Shown in pieces: positions 24,901 to 30,619 of a stretch of DNA of 46,882 nucleotides (its first letter is position 1; the number at the start of each line of letters is the position of its first letter). Both the position numbers and the translations under genes were made by a program. Below the pieces are notes generated by a model. It searched no databases and was not told the origin of the DNA. It saw nothing but the letters and a program-made list of their open reading frames with translations. Location of the stretch: NCBI GenBank assembly GCA_002496845.1, contig DALQ01000005.1:1-46882 (forward strand), in the 5' to 3' direction. Source of the DNA: Euryarchaeota archaeon UBA495 (GTDB lineage: Archaea > Thermoplasmatota > Poseidoniia > Poseidoniales > Poseidoniaceae).

Positions 24901-26674
24901 ACTCGCCGAAGGTGGCGGTCGGGGCGTCCGAGTCGGTACCGCCCGAGTAGGTCAGGGCGATGTAGTTGTTCGAGGAACCGCTGGTGTAGGCGTAGGTGTA
25001 CACGTACTGGCGGGTGTTGGAGTTCGTACCCGTGGTGGCGATGCCGGAGTTGTCGAAACTCTTCGACATACCAATGGTGGACGTGCCGTTCAGCGCGGAC
25101 CAGATGTAACCTGCTTGCGTCGAAGACGAGCAGGACACGCTTCCAGAGGAGTCGCAGAAGGTGGCAGTCTTCCAACCGGTGCCGTGGTCGTTCTCGTTCA
25201 TCTCAACACCATCGGTGTGGACGGAGGAGATGATCATCGCCTTCTGGGCGGTGCCGCCGTATCCAGACGTGAGGTAAGAGGTGCTGATTGCACCGCTGCA
25301 GGAGGGGCTGCTCATGGAGTAGCCGCTGTAGGTTTGGTAGTAGTAGTAGCCGCTGCTGGGTGCGGTACCGGTGGCGGAGGTTGCGGGACGCGTCGTACCG
25401 CAGTCTTCCATCACCTTGACCTCGAAGTCAATCTTGCTGTTGGAGAGGTAGGAGTAGTGGTAGCTGACGTATTCCTTGTACTCGATCTTGTCAACAGATG
25501 CGCCAGTTGGGAGGGCGTTGCTGCTGGTGAAGGTGAACTTGTGCCAAGGGGTGTAGAAGTAGTAAGGACGGAAGGTGCTGCTGGACTTTCCGTTGTACGA
25601 GTTGTGGTACATGTATCGGTAGTTGCTGTTGTAGCAGTTGTTGTAGGACACGTAACAGTACCCGCCGCCTGCGCTGTACACGCTCAGGGTTGGGTCAAGC
25701 GCGAGAGGGAACGCACGCTCGTCGTCCATGAGCCACGAGGTCTCGACCGCGGTGGTCAGGAAGACCATGGGGCCTTGAGTCATGACGAAGAAGGTCCCGA
25801 AGTAGGGCTCTTCCACACCAGGCTCGATGACCATGGGCGCGGGGATTTCCGCGTAAAGCTCGCCGGTCTCCATGTTGCGGATCTCGAGGTGGCCGTCGGT
25901 TTGGACAAGGTCCGAACCAACCATCATCTCGCCGCTGTAGAGGGCGTAGCCTGCGGGGAGGCGGAGGGCCTCGGAGAAGCCGAACCAGTGGGCGCCCTCA
26001 TCGAGGATGGGGCGCTCGCGGATCACGAGGTTCTGCTTCACCTGGAAGGTGTTGACTTCGTAGTCGAGGTCGAATCCTTCTGCGAGGGGGTAGCGGATGG
26101 TGTTGCCGCCCACGCTCACTTCAGAGGTCGCGGGAGGCGCCTCGAAGGGGGTGTGGCTGGTACCGGATTCGTCCATCACCACGAGGGTGGGGTTGAGACC
26201 GGTCATGACCGGGTCGACCCACTCGTTGGGCTGAATCACGACACCGTTGGCAACTTCGGCGGCGAACGCCGAGTTGAAGGTGTTCTCAACGACTTCCCAG
26301 CCGAAGGCCGTGGCCTTCAGGTTGAGGTCGATGTCACTCCAGGTGCCATCGTTGTCGTAGTGGAGCGGAGCATCCGAGATCATCTGCGTGAAGGTTCCGT
26401 CCGCGTTGCGGAAGGTCTTCATGTTCGCGTCTCGGGCGCCCAGAACTTCGCTGCCATCAGCGAAGTCGAACTCCACAGGTTCCAGTTTCTCGGGCTGCGC
26501 GAAGACATCGTCTTCGGCAACCTGGTTTTGCTCTGCCGCCAGAACACTGTCGTCGAGGGGGTTACCCACGAGACCTGACATTGGAGTCAGGGCCATCAGC
26601 AGTGTGAGCAGCACGGCGATGCCGATGCCACCCATAGCGGTCTTCTTCTTGTTCGTCATTCCCAACATAGTCAT
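12950..26674 (-). CDS. Giant (4,574-residue) beta-helix surface protein ending in a type IV pilin module
   Basis: A signal peptide at about residues 9-40 (KKKTAMGGIGIAVLLTLLMA) starts an extracellular chain of about 4,300 residues. Residues 60-330 resemble the domain preceding DNRLRE modules. About 340-560 is Tyr/Asn/Ser-rich. Two related modules follow at about 582 and 975. About 1380-3400 is parallel beta-helix (repeats with GNTI, DNEI, ISGN), interrupted by jelly-roll-like and Ig-like inserts. About 3473-3650 resembles a carbohydrate-binding domain, and about 3730-4160 holds cadherin-like repeats (NDAPEI, NDAPTI). A membrane helix at about 4356-4377 leads to RRDEEEEEEEQ and then the pilin segment AVSPVIATILMVAITVVLSG from residue 4401, plus about 145 more residues. 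No ATG, GTG or TTG lies in the pilin leader, so it is fused, not a separate gene. GGGGTGA precedes the start; with normal spacing the ATG at 26668 (M3) may be used. Function is inferred: an adhesin or S-layer-like protein. Confidence 0.9.
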   Translation of the reverse strand: MTMLGMTNKKKTAMGGIGIAVLLTLLMALTPMSGLVGNPLDDSVLAAEQNQVAEDDVFAQPEKLEPVEFDFADGSEVLGARDANMKTFRNADGTFTQMISDAPLHYDNDGTWSDIDLNLKATAFGWEVVENTFNSAFAAEVANGVVIQPNEWVDPVMTGLNPTLVVMDESGTSHTPFEAPPATSEVSVGGNTIRYPLAEGFDLDYEVNTFQVKQNLVIRERPILDEGAHWFGFSEALRLPAGYALYSGEMMVGSDLVQTDGHLEIRNMETGELYAEIPAPMVIEPGVEEPYFGTFFVMTQGPMVFLTTAVETSWLMDDERAFPLALDPTLSVYSAGGGYCYVSYNNCYNSNYRYMYHNSYNGKSSSTFRPYYFYTPWHKFTFTSSNALPTGASVDKIEYKEYVSYHYSYLSNSKIDFEVKVMEDCGTTRPATSATGTAPSSGYYYYQTYSGYSMSSPSCSGAISTSYLTSGYGGTAQKAMIISSVHTDGVEMNENDHGTGWKTATFCDSSGSVSCSSSTQAGYIWSALNGTSTIGMSKSFDNSGIATTGTNSNTRQYVYTYAYTSGSSNNYIALTYSGGTDSDAPTATFGEYDGITSYIEGERTFFIELTDSSGIDTTSGNEPTLYYAVNNGSYTSVAATTIGTCSTSSPACQFSAQTADITAGDYVTYYWWYQDLNVDSTGASDPNEGYTPALTGSQTTPTPFYFFVDDVNNAGDAKKMVQLTTKVHAGSQFNPTGFLDRQMSYFDQSEEYYFEFDTSNCGTGSSACFYTGSSNSNYFYNNWIVQWQTSTYPATSSYNTGGSSPGKVYLDDDNGGFLSISADDGPGMNLVFLWDGDEFAMVGIGDETGIEEPLAGGSSAPSVSSYGYTNAYRYVVPGDITGEFAGYSWNATYSSTGQNVVCTGTNGWTHFLRSSSGSPSCSSGYYYTYNTNYKWNGFALGSGYYGRMGSGGAVTYDVMKIAPEPDTFAPTITHTDLADSYARTRTVTATIGDAGSPPSGLNVSTSAGTGPTLYYSVNNGTTTSAAMAPVGKTRAQCVMANCDWSADIADLNTTDYVSYYITAEDVSADVTSPNSVQTTAAAFEVGDPNKMFIVEWHDMGYTNSYLCTYQVVFYDVTNEFEFKYDTGCQVYVDYSATGYQDQTRAKGETLQKGTGWLYGSNPFTANYRMHTSSTSHGHESFAPGLTEIKNFDTAISGSSSGTPYGYYCAYSYYWNTYKNSCNANIDMPDDFDFEYFGTLYEGSDSNDRIRLGRQGYMYFIDNGATSLERGVSTWSSNFPNMPYSGNVASRAGTIAPWWGYYTSYYCYDNSALDCSVRYRTMPYNGKGTDVDSDITSDTTWDLDDSPIRINPSNDYLSISADLTIEAGVVVQVASGKGISFDGSCDEMTINGNSANPVLFEGQAGNDWKGMAFTAACATGTDDRHVFSHVNFANTTDAAIAAGSRHGSAPSTNANVGNFTMNDVTFTNVAAAFEHGSGQGTVVEMTNFAVDGADDACFNFAENTVAILREGSMKNCNTNGQSWGGAIVNYPGSTAGSLFVENVTVTNSYVNFIDVDLQDVTVSNVSVSNSASQTGVAIDAMHGTDADVHLHNVTVPDYANSGFNAVSSIHMDDVDFGSADLWIHPNGWGSSTIGPVGDDAVMMNVDAGDITMQRIHFGVFEGITAEDVSISGTTTHTDTEVWKNLDIGDFTINGGAWSLILENADIARLYSFSTSATNTIIMEQGSSIDHDDSSVDAVYGRNSHITLVSVEVTSSDIDGTSNYVAKASSNSDIVLIDVSYDDGTGAADCADANGDTSNCDVDVSSSATVWYGGLAQVSLYREALIGGAVTKVYKSGHSVRTTVMDTSSNPAAPLFEVGTAVTDSSGTANAWVISGDSDSNTYGDHNIFGWGAAGQNETVVTSAWYPSTGFGYGDQIELLLQPAPINFDQPNMDCTWMSNNQTFQGAESSPGVYVFDSFPMTLSADLDIDGCTLVMMGSVMTVDATATSSPVLTISNGGTLLVNVSADTGGKGTIKAQSASYGVRMNVADGTLSVAGGIVKDLHQDSSTMSALYIGSDGSLVLTESAEIYGAQASNDDMATVKIDRGSVSISDSTIINTGNTGTALWIEGSSASIDNIVVKNGAVGIMSKNAAPSIDGFTSTDNTVGVDMEGGMSLPTIYRSPSLAGQSRGWTTYDIDLSAFIGNSDYLQVGANSIYAGGNAHPSYNYFTSKYYFITDRYRVELTDNNGNSWNISAGDTGYYPYSSSDPNEGVGDVGTYAGGSGGVPQWDCNYYGVDYGPNRVGNTGYYGYGQTGVYWYFTGQSGSYPNYYNKPAQFGFAWENIDGVTPTGSYAYYPYHYWGFATYSWQGWSGVLTPPEGLVGNYNYNICLDYAYSYYMNSGQGARVTFPIVDISHSNLTTATLWIDVLHNRANNYQDRYEFVARAGDDPADLGDYKRESGTPLFKDGTINGADVGVEIGGDFAAGHLDTVEINSPNDAGIMVTGSTIASADAVTVNGGDYGVLVGNGAAGGMDLLNMDLDSQTVAGAYYLKDFGGDFTGTVSNSAGAAMKFGPSTTKDLSYDTVDFSGNNIGFDLAGSGGFTFVDSTMGSTSNDFKISGSSVVDYIEGTVDTTSVDVTGSGEFNRMRQLDVTMTADQNDGNGAVGVSDVDVVLRSPEGATASSGSTDSTGVVQDMTFTSIVVDAAGSHTQDLNGYTVSSVAKVAYSWSNSGSKVADFRYVEAGVTLTDASGNAETVELIDQFDHRVCYYFQSASYNYLNRCANGWSSTSGSRTYDNGMVEYGYYYGSVDGADFTGDAVMIDSPVFYLGGDTYDWNGTTMIVTGSYASNDITRFYPRYNQEVNVYMHDATMTGLSLNDEGELAGINFGYQYYSMNLDVNNTEFNGIASIVGAIGYGYYSDYELKMFNIRNSTISHYKGWSPLNNAIQVQDMCMRINGGEGNIIENNTFIDCAVGIELLRSPYYWSHSSNEIGADNITIQNNVFEDGGEISDIRFYPQSSVDNGKVLDNVLNNTMGKDSAISAWDSSIKSLTISGNTIRGFAEDGIYLNGIPGYEVSDNEIFGPGEDSAGIYANGGYGDIMDNTVVDSDTGILMSEATQPVGQTTELCAISGNYGYSDSCTFNFAGNGSTLVIDMSTDSWGYEISLEITKPDGTKDTWSTYTFSSNTGYNPLTTYTDAGTYSIDVSDSWGDGGITLSAYYTSAVSGVAGPVISGNDVSMSPGSTSISTVGILLEDCTGTSINLADNFVAMPTDAIVVDGCDMTDENSEILGGDLVSTTGIVSTNGDSVTLSGTDVSGFDTGVESDSGTLNIQDNATIAGGSEGVWAYDTQLMINYAELDGGTSGVGLLLEDSGEALMYCVDLEGEGGMDIYNTDFRYNMGDVNAEYAIFVSDSVGKVENLTWTSSVVTQIELFQGAMVTSIGQDLTPSKLVVPTGTMIDEANLLDINAEHLNAPVTKEVGVSIVSTDGLRAAYISPDFQSDAMAVDGDNGDWVGAELNPSDDAMPGELTENFYVTYTENDDLYVAIDGLDLSTSDLLLYFDVTGGGSDEGYDYGATGAHDLPFEADFVYWAESDASNDLYAYGFLGWGVTSLSADNVDADFSGDFAEIMVPFSRLGGMPSSVRMIAVVQGDSSADVTEVYPDQAMDSSTTLQDFSEYYTVVLGANNLPTGVLSDEVLTYRTFLGSNVPSGEKEYNVMIKHTNDDCAVDWANEDGVNMSDNVVLDMNIKRACPTIGSALTNVTVNEDSAAYTVSLTSYASDEQDTAASLTWAVDEGETVVVYGDTLLPAEGLVTWSLTGHDLSITPVADQFGEVQFNFTVTDSNGLQDDRTIRFVVENINDAPEICQRDANNDCVDTVMLFGDAAHVNYIPEDSIVGGQSVSVILSDRANVGTNAVNLIKDQPNENAPSRQNYTWAVTVDQTCPLFSVGMVDGTVLTVTGKSGMAFEAGGSCDITLSLSDDGAENQNAVDEVITMSVVPVNDAPTIDDWDLQAGDTITWASNDSSLIYGEWTIKVLEDTEDVNELTFDLAALKNDVDHDLSDLTWSLLPKLDDQGRAYCAYSNYFSFTFNDDELVLDLVKDATTNAPINQIDYLYDGGVHQVNPAGKGFCEMELYLTDSAAAPTGFAYDINDDGYIQQTSLKRDVKIIVQNVAEQVPDYYFEATPGFDFNGVSNVMDGTWVPVTVTVTAGGDEGPYNHDSMLMITFQSDGHSETERDALYIDAPAYGQSVTVDSEVFVKAVTTTLWVEMDVKTCVDESCDMTKSVDDRFIADEPASHGKVTLPNSLDYWAEPGFYGSEDGTDSIRRPVLEDKDWCNNVMYNTLTGNIDVCDQADYGRGSFEITDQELPDVVRTIGASGVPSFAPSIVAVALAGIVVGLLALAGRRDEEEEEEEQSSVRFVDDETAVSPVIATILMVAITVVLSGVIYVWASSLAETDVKGVPRITFDIEDIDAYNAETGHWKIEVQQSETELATQAVEIKVFAAEIDGVYEVKMANSDGVYGFSPYNSDSLVTFSDSVRTEGDDKVSTFFVGDTIFVRTHLDDGTPLTDVTIQLSYAPEVGQGALLRTWSGLSYDLAA

Positions 26675-26681
26675 TCACCCC
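26675..26681 (-). promoter_or_regulatory. Shine-Dalgarno sequence of the giant gene
   Basis: The minus strand reads GGGGTGA directly before the ATG at 26674. It touches that codon, which is too close, but is 6 nt from the in-frame ATG at 26668. This favours M3 as the real start, giving 4,572 residues. Confidence 0.55.
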
Positions 26682-26720
26682 ATACGGACTGTATGCATTG
26701 CATCTGAGGTTCTGTATCGG

Positions 26721-26726
26721 TTATAG
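26721..26726 (-). promoter_or_regulatory. TATA-like element of the giant gene
   Basis: The minus strand reads CTATAA (within GCCTATAACCG), about 50-55 nt upstream of the start. Transcription about 25 nt downstream would leave a leader of roughly 25 nt carrying the GGGGTGA site. A second A/T-rich stretch (ATTTAACAAAAAG on the minus strand, 26820-26832) lies farther up and could be an alternative promoter. Confidence 0.45.
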
Positions 26727-26993
26727 GCATTGGGGTACATGATCTTTGAACGACCTTTTTGCACCACCTTGCAGAACCGATAGCCTGCGGACATGTTTGC
26801 ACTTCATTGGTACGTACTTTTTGTTAAATCGAGGTCCCGCCAAGAGGCTTCCAGAAGCCCTCGACTTCGTTGCGGTTGTCGGATTGTTGACAGGTCCAGA
26901 CGGTGCATTCTTCCCAAAAAGGACGGTGAAATTCTTACACCAGACAATCCGGCTCACTTTCGGGCTTAGAATCGCCCACGTTTGCCGTGAAGA
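26727..26993. other. Non-coding upstream region of the giant gene
   Basis: No convincing gene. Open frames on both strands here lack the strong G/C bias at third positions seen in all real genes of the window. The stretch is more A/T-rich than its surroundings, with short T and A runs (26755-26760, 26818-26822, 26917-26921) and a small palindrome GTACGTAC (26811-26818). It is probably the regulatory region of the giant gene. Confidence 0.5.
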
Positions 26994-27197
26994 TCAGACC
27001 CTCTTGGCGACCGACGCCAAGGAGCCAACGAACACGAGGGAGGTGCTGAACAAGCCGGTGATCATTCCCACCAGCTCAACGCTCAGGGGCGTGCCCTTGA
27101 CGCTCAGGAGAGCGCCTCTGGGTTCCGATCCAATCTCATCGGCCCTGGTGCTGCGATGGGCCCCTAAGGCACCCGATGTTGAGGGTTGGACCTCCAT
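26994..27197 (-). CDS. Possible small membrane protein (67 residues), uncertain
   Basis: The minus-strand frame from ATG 27197 ends at 26994. Its second half (about residues 28-67, containing VELVGMITGLFSTSLVFVGS and ending SVAKRV) reads as one hydrophobic helix with a basic end, and nearly every codon there ends in G or C, like true genes in this window. The first half has weaker bias and no good ribosome-binding site is seen. It may be a real small membrane protein with a misjudged start, a remnant, or chance. It sits between the two large surface genes on the same strand. Confidence 0.3.
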   Translation of the reverse strand: MEVQPSTSGALGAHRSTRADEIGSEPRGALLSVKGTPLSVELVGMITGLFSTSLVFVGSLASVAKRV

Positions 27198-27240
27198 TCA
27201 TGAACGTCCCCGTGCACAAGTCAGCACCCGGGAAGGCGCC

Positions 27241-27295
27241 CAGCACGGATGAACCGTGCTGAACGCCGCCACAGCGGCGCTCAGAGCCGAGGCTC
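27241..27295 (-). terminator. Three tandem hairpins after the 1,075-residue surface gene
   Basis: Downstream of the stop at 27311 are three consecutive inverted repeats: GAGCC-GA-GGCTC (27284-27295), CGCCGC-CACA-GCGGCG (27264-27279) and CAGCACGG-ATGAA-CCGTGCTG (27241-27261). The layout mirrors the three hairpins after the giant gene, although the sequences differ. No T-run follows. They are probably 3'-end or termination signals. Confidence 0.5.
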
Positions 27296-27310
27296 GAGCG
27301 CGGGTTGGAA

Positions 27311-30300
27311 TCAGTAGTCCCAATCTTTGTCGCCGTCGCCGCCACCGCCACCGCGGGTGACGATGATCGCACCAACGACGATCGCTGCGACCACCACGCC
27401 GCCGATGGCGGGCAGGGTCCAGCTGGGCAATTCGCTTTCGCCGCTGACGTCTTCGCCAACGGTTCCGTTGCCGTCGTCGTTGTTGGTGAAGTCAGCGTCG
27501 CGCTTGTAGTACACTTCGGTGGGCACGTCGGAAGCCAGACGGTCGTTGCCGAGGTCGTCCACGGCCACGCCCACGAAGTAGTAGGTTTCCGTACCGGTGA
27601 AGGTGGGCTGCATGACGTCGACCGTGGTCGCCGTTCCGGAGGCCACGTCGGTGCACTTGCTGCCGGTCTTCTCGATGGCAGTTGCGACATTGTTGGTGCT
27701 GTAGCAGACGCGCCAGCTGGTGATGTCCGAGGTGTCACCGGAGGTGGTCCAGGTCATGGTCCACATGGTACCGTCAGCGCTGGATTGCGCGATGAGGTTG
27801 GTCATCATGCCGTCGCCGTCGACTTCCTTGTCAGCGATGACGTAGCCAAGGCCGATCTGAGTGTTGCATCCAGCGTCGTTGCAGACCTCAACGGTCACGG
27901 TGTAGTTCGTGCCGTGGGTGGTCGAGATGCCGGGGTGGGTGTAGGTCTTGACCTCGGAGGTGAAGTCCTTGACCACAGCGTTCACACAGGATGCGTCATT
28001 CGCGGCGTCACAGATTTCCATGATGAAGCGCTCGCCCAACGACATCTGAGCGGTAACGTCCCAGTTCATGACGAGGGTGCCGCCTTCGCCCGCAGCCGCG
28101 GAGAATCCTTGGATGCCAGCGCTGGGGGGCATGGCCGCCTCAAGTTCGCCGCCAAAGAGCACGAAGGTGCCCGCCGTCAGGGTGTTCTGGTTTGCTGGGA
28201 GGTCCCAGGTGAATTCAGACACGGTCGGGTCGGTGGCGCTGTCGGCAGGAGTGCCGTCAACGAGTTGGTAGAGGCTGCCTTGGTTGAACCAGATGCTGCC
28301 CTCGACACCGGTTCCGGCCTCGATGAGGGTCTTTGGAACGGTGAAGGTCATGCCGTGGCTGAGCACACCGCTGGCCTCGAAGGAGGTCACGGGCGCGAAG
28401 TCAATGGCCGCAACAGCATCGTAGGCTCCGGTGTATCCGGGGAGTTCCATGCCGCTGTAGCTGCTGGTGTCCGCGTCCGTTGCGGTGATCGTGAACGGAG
28501 TGATGCTCGCGTATTGCAAGTTGTACGCCACGGTGACGCCGCTGTCAGCGGCCGTCGCTTCGGCGGTCACGTCGTTCCAGATGGTGAAATCCATGTATTC
28601 CGAGGTCGATGCGCCGTTGTCGTCGGTGACCGTCACGGCCACACGTGGGTTGGGCATGTGCTCAGGCAGGATTTGGAAGGTGCACTGGGCGCCCAAGGCT
28701 CCCACGCCACCGCACATGCCGAGTTCGACGTCGTTGATGGTCCAAGCGTAGGAGAGGCAGTCGCCGGCCACGCAGTCCACGTCAAAGGCAAGCACGTCAA
28801 ACTCGAGCGGAGCCTCTTGGGACACCACGAGGTCGCCGGTGTTGAACATCGTCATCGAAAGGACGCTGGGCTGGTTGTTGACCACGTCAAGCGTCATCAC
28901 CTTGCGGTTGTTCGACGCCTTTTCGTCGCAGTTGGTGATCTCACCAGAGACAGGGTCGGTGCTGCAGGTCGCAAGCTTGTCGTCTTCCCAGACGCCAAGG
29001 AAAGTGAGGTCGGCCTCGAACTTGTACTCGCCAACGCTCAGAGCGGCGTCGTTGTTCAGCATCACACAGGCCGAGCCGAAGACGTCGGCCTCTTGGGGCG
29101 TGCCTTGGCCACCAAAGGTGCCCAAGAGCTTGTGGTTGTAGGAGGGGGCGAGCCCGGTTGGGCAGTCGTCCTGAGTGTAGGTGGTTTCAACGCCATCGGG
29201 GTCGGTGACGGTGAACACAACGTTCCAGTCAACCATCTTGTTGACGTCGGAACCAAAGTGACCCACGTTCGCGTGGAGGAGGGTGGTGCCCACGCGCAGG
29301 TCGAGGTCCATGCCGTCTTGGATGATGGAGGTCGGCTCGCCGGAGCCGTCAGCGCTGTAGCCTTGGGCCACGCTGAGCGTCTGAAGGCGGATGTCGTGGA
29401 AAAGGCGGCTCGAGCCATAGATGTCGTCCGAGTCGGTGCGCGAGTAGTCGTCGTTGGTCTCAAGGTACTCACAGAAGTTGTTGCTGGTCAGCTCAACGGG
29501 TGGGTCAGCGGTAGGATCGTCGAGCCAGGATTCTGCACAGGCCGAGTCTTGACCGTAGAGGGTGTGGTCAAGGACGCGAGCCTCGATGCTGTAGTATCCG
29601 TCGTCAGGAACGACCGTTCCGGTCATCGTCCATGCCGTTTGGTAGGCCAACACTGCGCGGGAGGCGTCGGTGCTTTGGTCGGTCGTGGCGTTACGGGACA
29701 CTTCGACGGTCTGGGGGCTGCCGGCCACGACGACCCACTCATCGCCATCAGCGAGGGTGAGGCCGCCAGCGCTGGCCGAGGACAGGCCTTCGAACGCGAT
29801 GCTGACGTTCACTTCACGGGGATTGAACTCCTGACTTCCTTCAGCGGTCACGCTGAGCATGAAGTCGCGAGGGTCGGTGTCGGTGCCAATGGCAGCGTCG
29901 CCTTCCAAGCACGCGGTGGTGTCGGTCGGGTCCAACCAGCACAGGTCGACCTCAACGTCGCTGTAATCGCGGACGATGACGTAGATGTCTTCCTCGTCGT
30001 TCGCGGGATCGCTGTCTTGGTCGGAGTCGATGCTCAGGACAACGAGGTACTCACCGACGCTGGGCGTCCAGGAGATGTCGGCACCCAAGGTGGTGAGGGT
30101 GGCGGCTCCGCCAGAGTAGATCGTGTTGGCGGCGAAGGAGGTCTCGTCGCAGGAAACCGCGTCGTCGCAGACCGCGACTTCGTTGGTCCACGAAAGGTCC
30201 TGTCCAGAGGCGTCCTTTGCAATGGGCCCGCGGGTGCGGGACGAGTCCGTCAGATAGATGTCCAACGAGTAGGTCATGTCGGTCACGTCACCAGACCCGA

Positions 30301-30538
30301 TGTTCTTCATGACCGCCTCAAAGGTGGTGGTCTCGCCAACGAGCATCTCGTCGCGGCAACCTGCCGACGTACAGCTCGTTTCAGACGGTTCGGTGATGCC
30401 GAGGATGTCGACGTCCGCGCCCGAGCGAGCGCTGGTTTGTTCGATGGCATCTTCAGTTTCAAGTTCGTTGGTTGGAATTCCCGCGAGCAGGCTGACAAGC
30501 AGCAGCGTCACGAGAAGCATGGTGGTCATGTTTCGCAT
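27311..30538 (-). CDS. Large membrane-anchored surface protein with CARDB and Fn3-like domains
   Basis: 1,075 residues. A signal peptide (MRNMTTMLLVTLLLVSLLAG) leads to an Asp-rich extracellular chain. Residues about 45-190 resemble a CARDB adhesion domain (LVGETTTFEAVMKNIGSGDV, GEYLVVLSIDSD). Ig-like and PKD-like domains follow, including PLEFDVLAFDVDC and VAVTVTDDNGAS around 600-680. Two fibronectin type III-like domains lie at about 790-1000. One C-terminal membrane helix (LPAIGGVVVAAIVVGAIIV) and a short Gly-rich tail ending DGDKDWDY anchor it. Cys pairs such as CTSAGC and CVAGDC suggest disulfides. It is probably an S-layer-like or adhesive surface protein. A strong Shine-Dalgarno GGAGGGA (30544-30550) lies 5 nt before ATG 30538 with a clear TATA box farther up, implying high expression. 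It shares its strand and 3' hairpin arrangement with the giant gene. Confidence 0.9.
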   Translation of the reverse strand: MRNMTTMLLVTLLLVSLLAGIPTNELETEDAIEQTSARSGADVDILGITEPSETSCTSAGCRDEMLVGETTTFEAVMKNIGSGDVTDMTYSLDIYLTDSSRTRGPIAKDASGQDLSWTNEVAVCDDAVSCDETSFAANTIYSGGAATLTTLGADISWTPSVGEYLVVLSIDSDQDSDPANDEEDIYVIVRDYSDVEVDLCWLDPTDTTACLEGDAAIGTDTDPRDFMLSVTAEGSQEFNPREVNVSIAFEGLSSASAGGLTLADGDEWVVVAGSPQTVEVSRNATTDQSTDASRAVLAYQTAWTMTGTVVPDDGYYSIEARVLDHTLYGQDSACAESWLDDPTADPPVELTSNNFCEYLETNDDYSRTDSDDIYGSSRLFHDIRLQTLSVAQGYSADGSGEPTSIIQDGMDLDLRVGTTLLHANVGHFGSDVNKMVDWNVVFTVTDPDGVETTYTQDDCPTGLAPSYNHKLLGTFGGQGTPQEADVFGSACVMLNNDAALSVGEYKFEADLTFLGVWEDDKLATCSTDPVSGEITNCDEKASNNRKVMTLDVVNNQPSVLSMTMFNTGDLVVSQEAPLEFDVLAFDVDCVAGDCLSYAWTINDVELGMCGGVGALGAQCTFQILPEHMPNPRVAVTVTDDNGASTSEYMDFTIWNDVTAEATAADSGVTVAYNLQYASITPFTITATDADTSSYSGMELPGYTGAYDAVAAIDFAPVTSFEASGVLSHGMTFTVPKTLIEAGTGVEGSIWFNQGSLYQLVDGTPADSATDPTVSEFTWDLPANQNTLTAGTFVLFGGELEAAMPPSAGIQGFSAAAGEGGTLVMNWDVTAQMSLGERFIMEICDAANDASCVNAVVKDFTSEVKTYTHPGISTTHGTNYTVTVEVCNDAGCNTQIGLGYVIADKEVDGDGMMTNLIAQSSADGTMWTMTWTTSGDTSDITSWRVCYSTNNVATAIEKTGSKCTDVASGTATTVDVMQPTFTGTETYYFVGVAVDDLGNDRLASDVPTEVYYKRDADFTNNDDGNGTVGEDVSGESELPSWTLPAIGGVVVAAIVVGAIIVTRGGGGGDGDKDWDY

Positions 30539-30543
30539 TTGGG

Positions 30544-30550
30544 TCCCTCC
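30544..30550 (-). promoter_or_regulatory. Shine-Dalgarno sequence of the 1,075-residue surface gene
   Basis: The minus strand reads GGAGGGA, five bases before the ATG at 30538. This is the best ribosome-binding site seen in the window and it fixes the start. Confidence 0.75.
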
Positions 30551-30584
30551 ACAATGTGGCTAAAAGCCAGCACGACTTGCGCCG

Positions 30585-30592
30585 TATATATA
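30585..30592 (-). promoter_or_regulatory. TATA box of the 1,075-residue surface gene
   Basis: A TATATATA core (minus strand AGTATATATACG) is centred about 50 nt upstream of the ATG. Start of transcription near 30562 would leave a leader of about 24 nt containing the Shine-Dalgarno site. It is the strongest TATA box in the window. Confidence 0.75.
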
Positions 30593-30619
30593 CTATGGGA
30601 CGGTGGAAAAATCATTTCT

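Noticed and set aside
23753..26578. Plus-strand open frame of 941 codons opposite the giant gene
   Set aside because: Antisense shadow of the N-terminal region, which has clear coding features on the minus strand.
26746..27252. Plus-strand frame of 168 codons in the gap between the surface genes
   Set aside because: No codon-position bias, no recognisable domain and no ribosome-binding site.
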